The position numbers and the translations under genes were made by a program. This document shows, piece by piece, positions 31,934-42,373 of a stretch of 64,000 nucleotides of DNA (its first letter is position 1; each line of letters opens with the position of its first letter). The stretch covers positions 62,001 through 126,000 of the forward strand of contig JAIXMF010000014.1 of NCBI GenBank assembly GCA_025201365.1, given 5' to 3'. The notes below the pieces were generated by a model. It worked only from the letters and a program-made list of their open reading frames with translations. It had not been told where the DNA came from and searched no databases. Source of the stretch: Syncephalis plumigaleata. Taxonomy: Eukaryota; Zoopagomycota; Zoopagomycetes; Zoopagales; Piptocephalidaceae.

Positions 31934-34500
31934 TTAGCATACTGGCACGTTGACGGCAAGCCCGCCTTGTGAAGTTTCTTTGTACTAATAGGATAAACGA
32001 TGCAAGTAATCGTGTTAATACACTAGGGCTAGTATTTAGCCATGTCAAGTATGCAGGCTACAACTTACTTTGCTTTGCATGTCTAGACCGGTTTGACGCA
32101 TGGTCTCGATGACTTGATCCAATGTGACGCTACGATACTAAGGGTGAACAAGCAATTCGTGCCATTTATTATATATGTTGCTTACCGATGACTACCATCT
32201 TCATTTAGTGCAAGTTGTGCAGCCGTCACTGCTTTGACCGCGCCTAATGCATTTCTCTCGATACATGGAATTTGTACTAATCCATCTGTAAATGTAGAAC
32301 TAGCATAAGTATCCTAGCAATTATCGTAATGAATACATATGACTTACCAACAGGATCACACGTCAATCCCAAATTATGTTCCTATAGCATTAATAGTAAT
32401 AAGATTAATTATACCGCAAAATAATAGCAACAACAACAACAACAACAATCATTATCATTAATGATCCTTACCATGCCGATTTCAGCGGCATTCTCTATTT
32501 GTTCCACCGTGCCACCCATGACGGCTGCAAATCCTGCGGCACTCATACTGCATGCCACACCTACTTCACCTATTATCATTGCATATATGCGTATTGTTTG
32601 ATTATCGTATTGCTAATGTTTTTTTACAGTTCAATTACCTTGACAGCCCATTTCCGCCGCACTAATACTCGCACCTCGTTTGTAGAGCATACCGATAGCG
32701 GCGGCCGTAAACAAAAACTCCAGAATATCATTCTCGGGACTATCCGATACGAACTCTAGATAATACTTGAGTACTGCTGGTATGACGCCTGCTGCACCAT
32801 TGGTGGGCGCGGTCACCACTCGTCCACCGGCAGCGTTCTCCTCGTTTACCGCGATAGCGTACACTGACAGATAATCAAGTGCGGGCAGCTGCATACGTTT
32901 ACGCTGTCGACGAGGCATGGTACTAGCATGTTGTAGTTCTTTGTTGGGCGCAAGTGTCAGTGTCGAATTATTGGCGGTATTAACGAAACTACCAGGCAGT
33001 TGTTCCTCGTGGAATCCAATCCCACCGGCAGATCTGTACAATCCACGCATGAGATTATTGTAAAGACGGGGTGCCCGACGACGTGCTCGTATACTACCCG
33101 GCAGATGGGTCTCCTGGGAGAGACAGCCATTACGAATGGAGTTGTCCATGCAACGCCAAATCTCGAGGGTTTTCGCTTTAATCTCCTCGGGACTACGCCA
33201 TTGTAGTTCGTTTTCATACACCACTTGCGCGATTGTCATACGTTCCTGTCGACACACCTTTAGTAGTTGTTCCGCATTGGAGAATGGTAGTGCCGTCATC
33301 ACCACGTCTTGTTCCTTGCGCGTCTCGGCCACCGCCTCATTGTTGTGTTCCTTTAATTCCGACTTGTAAAATAGATTCTCGCCATGTGCCACTTGCGTTT
33401 TCTCGTTCACGACAAATCCGCCGCCAATAGAGAAGAATTCGTTCGTGGCAAGTAGATCGCCTGCCTCGGTGTAGACGGTAAATCGTAGACCATTCGGATG
33501 TTGAGGTAGCGAGTCGAAATAATGCATACGCATGTCTTCCTTTGGATTAAATTGGATACTATGACTGCCGTTCAATGAGATACGATTGGTAATGTGCATA
33601 TCCTCCACTCGGGAGAGAATGGTGTTTGTTTCTACAGATTCGGGTGCCTCGCCCTCCAATCCTACCCAATTAATGCAGATGAGTTATAGGAATAGAACGA
33701 TGCTCGATCTATGTATCTATGCCATGTTACATACCCATTAGTATTGCATTGGGTGTACCATGTCCAACACCCGTCAATGCCAATGATCCATAGACATCTA
33801 TTCGAAGACGTGCCACCTAGCGTGCCATTGTATATACATAGAGGAGCATTGGGATAGATTGCCCATTAATAAACACGTGAGAATAAAGCATTGTTTTGTA
33901 GCTACTTTGTCTAACACTCGATGCTCCTCTAGATCATTAATGAAGATCTTGGCTGCTCGCATAGGACCCACGGTATGACTACCACACGACAATAAGTGAT
34001 TATCAATCAATCAATCAATCAACAGCATCTATATAGCATGGTTATTCACCTTGATGATGGACCTATACCAATAGAGAATAGATCAAAGGTCGATACCACT
34101 GCATGGTGTACATTCTAGACATTGATAACAATAAAGAATGACTATGAGGAAAGGTGTCATTGACCATGGACAATAGTGTCATGCTCACCGATTCGGATTC
34201 ATTTACGCCACGCTGTGTGGATATACGACGATGTAGCAACTGGTGAAGACATGGAGAATGGCCGGTTTGCAACGCGCTAATACGCTTCGACGAGGGTGAG
34301 TTGCTAAAACCAACTGACGAGAACGCTGCCGCAAACCGACAAGTACGTGCACTTCGTGTGCTGGCCGTAATTACACCAGAGGTCGTATTACCCAAATAGT
34401 AGCAACTACTTGGCGTGGAGGTCGAGGATAACGAGGACCATTTTGGTGACGGTCGCGTAATATGAATGATTCTAGGAAGACGGCGGGCTGTCACAGACAT
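31934..34500 (-). CDS. L-serine dehydratase, iron-sulfur single-chain type, with mitochondrial-type leader
   Basis: Converts L-serine to pyruvate and ammonia using a 4Fe-4S cluster, not PLP. Ten exons join in phase: 34189-34500, 34050-34114, 33906-33978, 33735-33816, 32639-33661, 32472-32569, 32348-32381, 32186-32285, 32069-32129 and 31934-31984. Exon 1 encodes a Ser/Arg/Thr-rich leader ([20 protein letters not shown]), typical of mitochondrial import. The beta domain begins [20 protein letters not shown] and the alpha domain has [19 protein letters not shown]. Cluster cysteines appear in [36 protein letters not shown], and the C-terminus is [16 protein letters not shown]. The enzyme type is best known from bacteria; possible origin by transfer is inference. 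No frame break. Confidence 0.94.
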
Positions 34501-35254
34501 GTTACTAATCGTTAGAAGAAGTAGACGAAGCAGAGAAAGAAGAAGGTAAGTTGGTATGAATTCGAGAGGAAAACACCGCTTACTCGCTATTTATTAATTT
34601 ACTTATTTGTTCGTCAGTATTTACCCCGCACTAATTTACTAGTGACAATACCGATAGTGAAAGCAAAGAAAATACCGACAGGAGAATGACGGAAACGATG
34701 GAGCGAGAGAGAGAGAGCAACTCGAATGCAGCACCTCTTATGATAAACCATTTGCCCTGACAACTACTTGCACTTGTTCTTTTTTTTCCTTTTATTTTTG
34801 TAATGGTACACGTGCTTAATTCATGGCTAGATTGGGGTGAAAGTGAGAAAGTGCATGGGGTAATGAGTGTACACAAATGAAGGCTTTCCCTATTGCCAAG
34901 CTAATTGCTATGGGGTTTATAAGGCCTTTAGTAAGAATAAGAAGAAGAGAAACAAAAAAAACAGTATACTTTGCTTATGAGTGAATGGTAATAAATAAAA
35001 TGTACACGCTGTATTTGTTATTCTGCATAAGTGAGTAATTATTTGAAATGATTCAATAAAATGGAAGGCACCATGATAATCTGAAACGACGTTTACTTGT
35101 GTGGCATAAAAAGTTGACTGTAATGGAGAGAGCACACCCTAGATAAATATATGTATATATGTGTGTGTATATATGTATGTGAGTGTATATGACTGACAGC
35201 GATCATTGAGATATAGCGTTAATACCGGACTTTTCCAACTAACAAAAGTATCAT
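34501..35254. other. Intergenic region
   Basis: Upstream of the serine dehydratase gene and 3' flank of the next gene. A GAGA run (about 34700-34720) and a TATATGTGTG repeat (about 35147-35190) are the only features noted. Confidence 0.5.
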
Positions 35255-36043
35255 CTATTGATGAGTTAATAAAGTTGAGGCCAAGACACATTGCAAGGCG
35301 TAGAGATGCGTACTCCACCTAACAGCCGGTGGCCATAGCATGAGTATCGAGACTAGAATACCCGAGAAGATAATGATAAACGACGAAATGTAACCGGAAC
35401 GCATACCCTGCTTGCTAACCCCGCTAAACATGCCGTACATTTTATAGCGACGACGCACGGCGTGAATGTAGCACACTGACAGGAACAAGCCGTTAACGGC
35501 ATCGATAACGCATTTACTAATTACCCATGGGATGACGGGTGTCCAGGCACATGTTGTGGCACTAGCATAGGTAAGATGTAGTCCCCAGAAGGCCGATATA
35601 TTCGTGACGATCAACAGGAATGTAAGCAGACACCCGAACCAAGCCAGCTGAATTCGTTTGTGCGCCTGATAAGCACGCTCCATCAAGATGCAATTGATGA
35701 TGGGTGCACCGACACATAGCGCAATGTACAGACCGATACCAACTGTCCAGCAGGATATCAGCCATGGCACCGTCTGTCGAATGAGCGTGATAATAGCAGC
35801 AGGGACGCAAGCACACGCCTGCAGCATACAGAAAACATGATATACCGAGCGTTGACGAGATAGCGCTCGTATGCATACGGTTATATTCCCGAACACCAAG
35901 CATGACAATAAGGTTACGATAACGAGCGACACATATTGTTTACGTAGTTCACTAGCGCCATCGTTAAATACCATGACATTTTGCTCGCTTCCTTGATCTC
36001 TGGTCAAGATGTTATACCACGAATTGCTAATGATGGTAGACAT
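35255..36043 (-). CDS. Multi-pass membrane protein of a GPCR-like seven-helix family (copy 2)
   Basis: Intronless, 262 aa. After a short polar N-terminus (MSTIISNSWYNILTRDQGSE) come about seven hydrophobic segments: VSLVIVTLLSCLVFGNITV, VYHVFCMLQACACVPAAIIT, VGIGLYIALCVGAPIINCIL, FGCLLTFLLIVTNISAFWGL, a helix after CAWTPVIPW, SFIIIFSGILVSILMLW and a last short one ending LASTLLTHQ. A basic loop (HAVRRRYKMY) and KQGMRSGYI link helices 5 and 6. It shares C-A-W-x-P, K-C-x-x-D-x-x-N and WSTHL-x-A with its neighbour at 36676-37807, so the two are tandem paralogues. Receptor-like topology, unknown family; receptor function is only a guess. Confidence 0.7.
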   Translation of the reverse strand: MSTIISNSWYNILTRDQGSEQNVMVFNDGASELRKQYVSLVIVTLLSCLVFGNITVCIRALSRQRSVYHVFCMLQACACVPAAIITLIRQTVPWLISCWTVGIGLYIALCVGAPIINCILMERAYQAHKRIQLAWFGCLLTFLLIVTNISAFWGLHLTYASATTCAWTPVIPWVISKCVIDAVNGLFLSVCYIHAVRRRYKMYGMFSGVSKQGMRSGYISSFIIIFSGILVSILMLWPPAVRWSTHLYALQCVLASTLLTHQ

Positions 36044-36675
36044 CCTCTTCTACTCTTTCTCTCTACCGCTACCGATATGTCGGTTCCTTGTAATAATAAT
36101 AATAATCGTAATATCAAATTGTAGTATAGAATTGGAAAGAAAGAGAGAAAGAGAGAAAGTATCGTGAATGTAGTTGATCGTGTTCTGACGGTAAAGAAAT
36201 GCTTAGAGAGGAAGAGTGTAAAATCGATAGAATGGCGAAGCTCAGAAAGTGCTCGAGTGGTCATGGCCAATGATCGTTTTTAACTTTTTTTCCTTCAACA
36301 TGGGGAATCGACGTTTGAACCACATGTTACTCAAGAGTGCTATGACCAATTAAGAAAATGGAGCATTTTTCTATTACCATAGACTGATAGTTATTCTCCA
36401 TCGCGATTACCGCATTAAGCAAATGGGACATGCGGTGCTACGCATCGTTTTGAATAAATATATGATGAATAGGCGATGGTGGCAAATTCAGATTCGTAGT
36501 CCGTCTGCACTAATTGCGAAATGATACGCTTCACATCACTAATGGATCATGCCAACACATGGATTCTCTTCAGGTTACATTTAGGGTTGAAACGCGTTTA
36601 TTCGTCACATTGTCAGAGTGGCACATGTTGGCCGAATGAATAGGAACGACTAGTAGTCGAGTGCTAACAAATGAT
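36044..36675. other. Intergenic region
   Basis: About 630 bp between the two tandem seven-helix genes, presumably the promoter of the first and the 3' region of the second. No gene seen. Confidence 0.5.
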
Positions 36676-37807
36676 CTACTTGCGAGGTAGCGAACTACTA
36701 CGCGGCTGCGGTTTATCGTAGACACGTTCAAACGATGAATTGGTTGGCGGTAGCATTTGTGCGTTCGGTGTGGCGTTAGGGGTCGATGACGACAGAATAG
36801 GAGACAAAATACTACGAAGCGTAAACGGCGAGAGAATAGGTTGATGCCCACCAATGGAGAGACAAATGGATTGTTGTTTCATGATAGGCAAATCATCTTG
36901 CTTGACGGGCATAATGATTGATCTTGCGCGGGTTTTCGGTGTTCCCCTTTCGAAAGAATCGGATCGAGTAGAGATTGTGTCGCGCGAGTGCGTCAGCTGA
37001 TAGGTGAGCAATGTTGATGCAGCAATATCTGCGTGTAACGATATTAGAACGGGACAATAGGAAAGCATAAACAGTCATTAACTTACAATCGACGGCCATT
37101 AAATGAGTACTCCACGCGCCAAAAGATGAAAGCAGGATGACCAGCGTGATTACTAGCTTGATCAACATTACGCAGCCAGCGTAAAGGTAGCCGTCACGAA
37201 TAAGTTTACGAAAGACACGCTCGGTATTTTGATCGGCTTTTGCACGATAGCGTTGCATGACACTTAGGAAGCAAACGGAGAAAAATGTAATATTGACCAG
37301 ATCAACCACGCATTTGACGATAATCCACTGGAGACTAGGGATCCACGCACAGCTTACAGCGGTCTGAGCGTGTAAGTGAAGAAAGTAAATGCCCGCACCC
37401 TGTGCTACGCTTGCTATGAAAATAAGAACTTTACCGAGTGGTGCGGCAAAGCGATGTTTTTGTATGGCGCATGCTTTTGCAAGCAGGATATAATAGATCG
37501 TTGGCTCGGAGATGGTTATTCCCGATATCATAATGTAACTTAGCGTCGTGCACTGAATAAGCCAGGGTGTGACCAGGCGTATTAGAACGCTAATGGCACA
37601 TACATTGCCCACAAATGATTGTAGAAAGCCAAATAAATAGATAATTCGATAATTACGAACAAGCACTCGACCACAAATTACGGTGTTTCTTAGAATGAGG
37701 ATCGACATTAAGGACACGGTTAGCAGTGAGATGTACGTGTTGAGTATTTGCTTGCGTGACTCATAGGTGATTGTCCTGCTATCCATCCTATTGGACATGT
37801 GAGGCAA
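36676..37807 (-). CDS. Multi-pass membrane protein of a GPCR-like seven-helix family (copy 3)
   Basis: Two exons (37087-37807 and 36676-37028) in phase, 357 aa. The start MPHMSNRMDSRTITYESRKQ precedes seven hydrophobic segments, including YISLLTVSLMSILILRNTVI, IIYLFGFLQSFVGNVCAISV, TIYYILLAKAC, LIFIASVAQGAGIYFLHLHA, SLQWIIVKCVVDLVNITFFS and LIKLVITLVILLSSF. Shared landmarks with copy 2 are CAWIP, KCVVD-x-x-N, a basic Arg/Tyr loop and WSTHLMA; the second exon resumes at IAASTLLTYQLTHSRD, like the end of copy 2. It then adds a 90-residue Ser/Pro-rich cytosolic-type tail. The layout resembles fungal GPCRs, but I cannot place it in a named class. Confidence 0.72.
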
Positions 37808-38687
37808 ATGAAATGGTTACGAGTATATAAATGACTATTTTATAATATCGTAAAACGTGTTTGCCTGCAAACACCTTGTATTGGCATATGGAAGAACAAT
37901 AAAGTAACTTTGTGAGCTGATGATCACGAGAATCGGAATGGCTATGCTGTAGTGCGAAAATGAAGTTCAGCTAATTTATTAGCAAAGTATTTATCCTTAG
38001 AGGCCGTCTTTCGATTCGGCATGTCGCAACACAATTAGTTCCCAGTAAATATGGTCAAGGAATGAAACATCTGGGGCCCAGCGATGAAACTGGTATTGCA
38101 TGGACACGCCACTCCACTGAAATAGCTCGTCTAATCGGTTGGAAAATAACTGTAATCTTCAGCCTTAATTTGCTATTGATACGCGCGGAACACATTGATG
38201 CCAATGAATGATCAAGGCAGTAGAGACAAGCGTGTCTTTACAAGTTCACCCTTTCTATCGCATTGGCCATACTCCTTATTATCTAATTGTCTTACTGTGT
38301 ACTAAGCGTCACTCTGTTTGTTAATCATGCTACATCATTTATACGATGAAACTTGATTGTTGTAGCATATCAATATGACATCTTTCATGAATTCCATTTT
38401 TGACAATGATGTCTATAGTTAAAGTAAGTCATCATGATCATCATTCTTATCGTTTACCATATGTCAAGATGACTGATATCAACCTCCATTGAGTGGTAAT
38501 GCAATGTCATTGTCATTGTTATCAATTCTGTATCTCTCTGTCTTATCTGTAATGCGTATTCCCGTTGTATCACATTTCCTTGTAACAATAAATATATGTT
38601 GCCTACTCGCTAATAGTTCTATCTAAAATATTATCCTTTCTTTTTCTCCTCCTCCACATTATCATTATCATCATTATTATCATCATC
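37808..38687. other. Intergenic region
   Basis: About 880 bp, divergent promoter space between copy 3 and the SKL protein. The last 40 bp are a TCA/TTA-type simple repeat leading to the ATG. No gene seen. Confidence 0.5.
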
Positions 38688-39227
38688 ATGCTTGAAGCAC
38701 TCTACGATTATCAGAGTACATCGCCCGACATTGAAACAGGCCAGAAAACCGCTGGCGACGATGAAATCGATGCACTCGATATCACGCCTGCAAGCCATCC
38801 TCTAGCCTACGAGCGATACAGACGTCGAATGCGCAAGCAGCGTCATGAACGGCTCCAACAGCAGCAACACTCGCAGTTACCATCATTCAGTCATCGATTA
38901 CACGCATTTCGTATGTGGATTCAGGATCGTTTGCATCGTTTATCGCCACATACCGTACTTTCCTCGTCGTCACAGCCACAACAGCAACATCCATCAAGCG
39001 ACGATAGACATCATCATGTAAATAGCAGTGCGCACCATTCATTCAATACCACCACCTATATTCATCCAGCTGATATTACGTGGCAACAGGCCGAATCAGA
39101 CATGGATGATGTTATCGAACACTTGCAAGCCAATGAGTCCAGCCATGATACGTTAAACACGTTGATTGTGAAGGAACAAGACGTGACATCGCCACACGGA
39201 CGTGTCTTGTTGCCCAGTAAACTTTAA
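38688..39227 (+). CDS. Unknown low-complexity protein ending in SKL (1)
   Basis: Intronless, 179 aa, starting MLEALYDYQSTSPDIETGQK. The middle is rich in Gln, His, Arg and Ser (RMRKQRHERLQQQQHS, then a His/Gln stretch), predicted disordered by composition, with one amphipathic stretch LHAFRMWIQDRLHRL. It ends RVLLPSKL, a perfect peroxisomal PTS1 tripeptide at the exact C-terminus. The next gene downstream on the same strand ends ISKL. No domain recognised. The leader just upstream of the ATG is an ATC/ATT simple repeat, as in that neighbour. Confidence 0.6.
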   Translation: MLEALYDYQSTSPDIETGQKTAGDDEIDALDITPASHPLAYERYRRRMRKQRHERLQQQQHSQLPSFSHRLHAFRMWIQDRLHRLSPHTVLSSSSQPQQQHPSSDDRHHHVNSSAHHSFNTTTYIHPADITWQQAESDMDDVIEHLQANESSHDTLNTLIVKEQDVTSPHGRVLLPSKL

Positions 39228-40207
39228 CTGCAAACAACCATTCCTGTCTACTAATTGATCAATAAAGCTGTGGGTTATTCCTTTTATTACTGATAATGAT
39301 GATAGAAATGGCTATCCCATTATGGTGGTCAATGCGTACAAGTACTACCAGCTAGAGCACGTCGTTACCATTATATCATTTGATATAATGATGATGCAAA
39401 TGGGTTGGGGAATGGCGTGTGGCCCCATTCACAATATCATTCACGAATCATAATAGTGTGTTACTAAGAATAGAGGAAGAGAGGAAAGAAACAAGTAAGG
39501 CAAGGATGCAAGCGGAGTAGGTAGGTAGAAGGACAAGCAGACAAAAAGTACCCCTGCTGATGGTACAAGTCGTCTTTCTAGAATGGACGACGGCAGTTGG
39601 ATGTATCATTTACGCATGTGTGTGCGTGGTGCGGTGCATGTCTACACTGAACGAAAGTGTCGTATTCTCCTCCTTTTTTTCCTGTTCTTCCATGCTTGAT
39701 GTGGGAATACAGAATGTCTAGTACAAAGGAAGGCACATGTCTTGAATCGTGTCTTAAATAGATCGAGTCTTCTTGTTGATAGTTGATAAGTAGGTTATAG
39801 TCGCTCCTTGTTTGCTCGTACTAGTCAGTTATCCTTTTTCTATTCTTCTTCTTCTTTTTCCATATCGACCAGTCTACTCATTCACTGGCGTATACTTGAT
39901 TCAGGCATTCTTTCTCACAACTGTTCTCTGCAACCTAGCAACGAGCAGGCAAGCAAGACTACACTCATTACAACAGCAACAGCACTCGAATGCAAAAGGG
40001 AATACTAGCACCATTATACACGTTGTTCTACAACGCTCTTCAACCACATTCTTACTATTATATTCCTCGCTAGTATTGCCAATAGTAAGTTTATTACTAC
40101 TACTACTACTATGAATTCAGAAACAAACTAATATTCTGATATTACCATCATCAATAGCATCATCCCCATCATCATCATCATCAATATAATCTATCATCGA
40201 TATCATC
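39228..40207. other. Intergenic region with a perfect palindrome
   Basis: About 980 bp between the two SKL genes. At 39370-39391 is a perfect inverted repeat with 10-bp arms (CATTATATCA) around TT. The last 70 bp are a TCA-type simple repeat leading to the next ATG. No gene supported. Confidence 0.5.
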
Positions 40208-40897
40208 ATGCCTAACTATTATACGACACGCTCATCAGCCAACAACATGAACGGCAGGTCTGCCCGTAGTCCATCAAGACGTCGAGATCGTCGTGCCTCA
40301 ATTACCACGGAAACGAACACGGCAACACCATCTGCACCGGCATTTGTACCGAGCATGGCACAACTCGATCATTCGCTGGTGCTTCACGATAATGCAGCAC
40401 TAGCTGTCCATTCGGCCAATCTACCAAGCGAGTCAGTACGGCCAGATGCCTACGTTGAGACTGGCACGGACACAACCGGTGCAACACATCAATCGTCGCC
40501 ATCCGCCACATCACCCGGTCAGTTGGCAGGTTCACCTAAGGCTACAACTGCTACTACTGGTGCCACTACTGGTGCCACGGGATATGTCTTGCCTCCATTA
40601 GAAAAGGACCCGGAACACACTAATGACGATGAACAGGTACGCATTCCAACATCGACCGTGTCCAGCAATGCCGTGGTACGCGATGTTCGTTTGGCACCCG
40701 ATGAATTCGGTCGCATTACCACCGATGTGCAGCGTATCAGCCAGAATCATTGCCCGCCCGATTGGCATCGTGACGAAGAGGTTGACCGATCCACGGTACC
40801 TGGTGCCGAGGAGTACCAGCAACGACATCATCTCAACGTATCTCATTCATCCAGGCAAGCATCGTCATCTGCCACACGTCTTATTAGTAAACTCTAA
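40208..40897 (+). CDS. Unknown low-complexity protein ending in SKL (2)
   Basis: Intronless, 229 aa, starting MPNYYTTRSSANNMNGRSAR with a basic SRRRDRRAS patch. The centre has a Thr/Ala/Gly run (TATTGATTGATG) and looks disordered. The C-terminal half contains a more structured part (VRDVRLAPDEFGRITTDVQR, then CPPDWHRDEE) and the protein ends SATRLISKL, again a PTS1-type terminus. No clear sequence similarity to the upstream SKL protein beyond composition, the terminus and the ATC-repeat leader. Function unknown. Confidence 0.6.
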   Translation: MPNYYTTRSSANNMNGRSARSPSRRRDRRASITTETNTATPSAPAFVPSMAQLDHSLVLHDNAALAVHSANLPSESVRPDAYVETGTDTTGATHQSSPSATSPGQLAGSPKATTATTGATTGATGYVLPPLEKDPEHTNDDEQVRIPTSTVSSNAVVRDVRLAPDEFGRITTDVQRISQNHCPPDWHRDEEVDRSTVPGAEEYQQRHHLNVSHSSRQASSSATRLISKL

Positions 40898-41197
40898 GAT
40901 AGTGGACAGATAGATCATTCCAATATAATATGTGTTCATCAGTGCTTACTCGTTATTAATTCTTTATTATGCATCTGTGTATGTATGTGTACATTATGTA
41001 GTGGCAACGTATGAAATCATCACTTTCACAACATCTGATGGTGTATGTCGTCAATCACAACAAACATATATATGACGAGTATATGTGTATTTTACCAAAT
41101 ATATCTTTGTTATTTGTAGCAACAACAACAACAATCATCAGTGCAATGTAAACCATATTGATACTGCCTTCTTACGAATGTTCATACCTTTGAATAC

Positions 41198-41259
41198 ATG
41201 GTTTTTTCAACCAGTTAACATTGTTAGCCTTTAACTTTTGTTCTTGTTAGTAAATAATG
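41198..41259 (+). repeat. Short dispersed repeat, copy C
   Basis: ATGGTTTTTTCAACCAGTTA, ACATTGTTAGCCTTTAACTT, TTGTTCTTGTTAGTAAATAA. Aligns with the other four copies; its 3' end has a changed AATAAA (TAAATAAT). Confidence 0.7.
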
Positions 41260-41838
41260 TTGCATCTTTGTCTTTATCGCTGTCATTATGCATATGTGGA
41301 ATCCCGCATTAGCAGATGCTTTGTTCTGTGTTAAGCATTCGTCTTATGTTATTTACCACAATGCGAATGCCATTAAGGCCACATCAAACAATGCTTTGGA
41401 TAACTAGAATGTATCTGCCAAATAATAAACGGTTCTATGATAGATCTAGCTTATTTTAATGCATGTGTGTCTAGTGTATTCTGTATTCTGGCTACTTGAG
41501 TTAACATATGATGTGTAAGCATTTGCAAAGCAACATCTACAATCAGTGAAATGTTACTATGGTTGACTACATTGCACACTTTGATAGATACGCTACAATG
41601 TAGGATATAGTCAATGGACATAATGTTTTATTTGGAATGCTAATAAAGTATCATATTTATAAGCATACGATGTTCAATGTATAACACTAAGATACTGTAT
41701 ATGCAGTCATATAATGAACACGATTAATAGTGGTTATAAAGCGAATGTACTATAGAGAGCATTAATTGCATACACGGACACAGATGTTATATATTGACTA
41801 CAGCAACAACAATAATGCTGCTAATGAATGCGCAAATC

Positions 41839-41896
41839 TATTTATTAACAAGAACAAAAGCTAAAGACTAACAGTATTAATTGGTTGGAAGACCTG
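41839..41896 (-). repeat. Short dispersed repeat, copy D
   Basis: On the minus strand: AGGTCTTCCAACCAATTAAT, ACTGTTAGTCTTTAGCTTTT, GTTCTTGTTAATAAATAG. Carries AATAAA near its 3' end. Confidence 0.7.
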
Positions 41897-42373
41897 TAAT
41901 ACCATGCTAATGATCAATGAATGGATGTACTAATGCCGCCATTACCCTCTATTAGTGCCATGTTAGCTATTGATGTATACTATGCAAATAAAGATATAAC
42001 CATCATATAGGATTGCCTCGGCACATATACAATATGCAATACAATGTCAGACAGTACCACTACAAATACAAAGTGCTAAGCGACGCAATCGGTAGTAGTT
42101 AGCGCGGATATTATGTATGTACGCGTACTTTCACAACACATGAGTAGAAGGCGTAGTGTTTGTTACGTATACATGTCGCAATTGGAGGAACAAAAGCACT
42201 GGCTAGTGATTAACACGAGTACCGCGTACTTGCATATATTTATAAAGCACGAGTAAGTAAGGCAAAGCAGCGAGTGGAGACGTTGTATGCTGGCAAGCAA
42301 GTGTGGTGCCTAATGCATAGCGCGAGTGTTATGTATGCGTACGTGTCCCTACATACTACGAGCAAAGATCAGC

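Larger units (their letters stand above)
40898..42373. other. Intergenic region with two short-repeat copies
   Basis: About 1.5 kb without a supported gene. It holds copies C (41198-41259, plus) and D (41839-41896, minus) of the short repeat, in opposite orientation about 580 bp apart. Its right end (about 42100-42373) resembles the adjoining 1.3 kb repeat in style and may belong to it. Confidence 0.5.

Noticed and set aside
39808-40114. Two overlapping open frames before the second SKL gene
   Set aside because: Both derive from TTC and CAA/ACA simple sequence; more likely promoter or leader.
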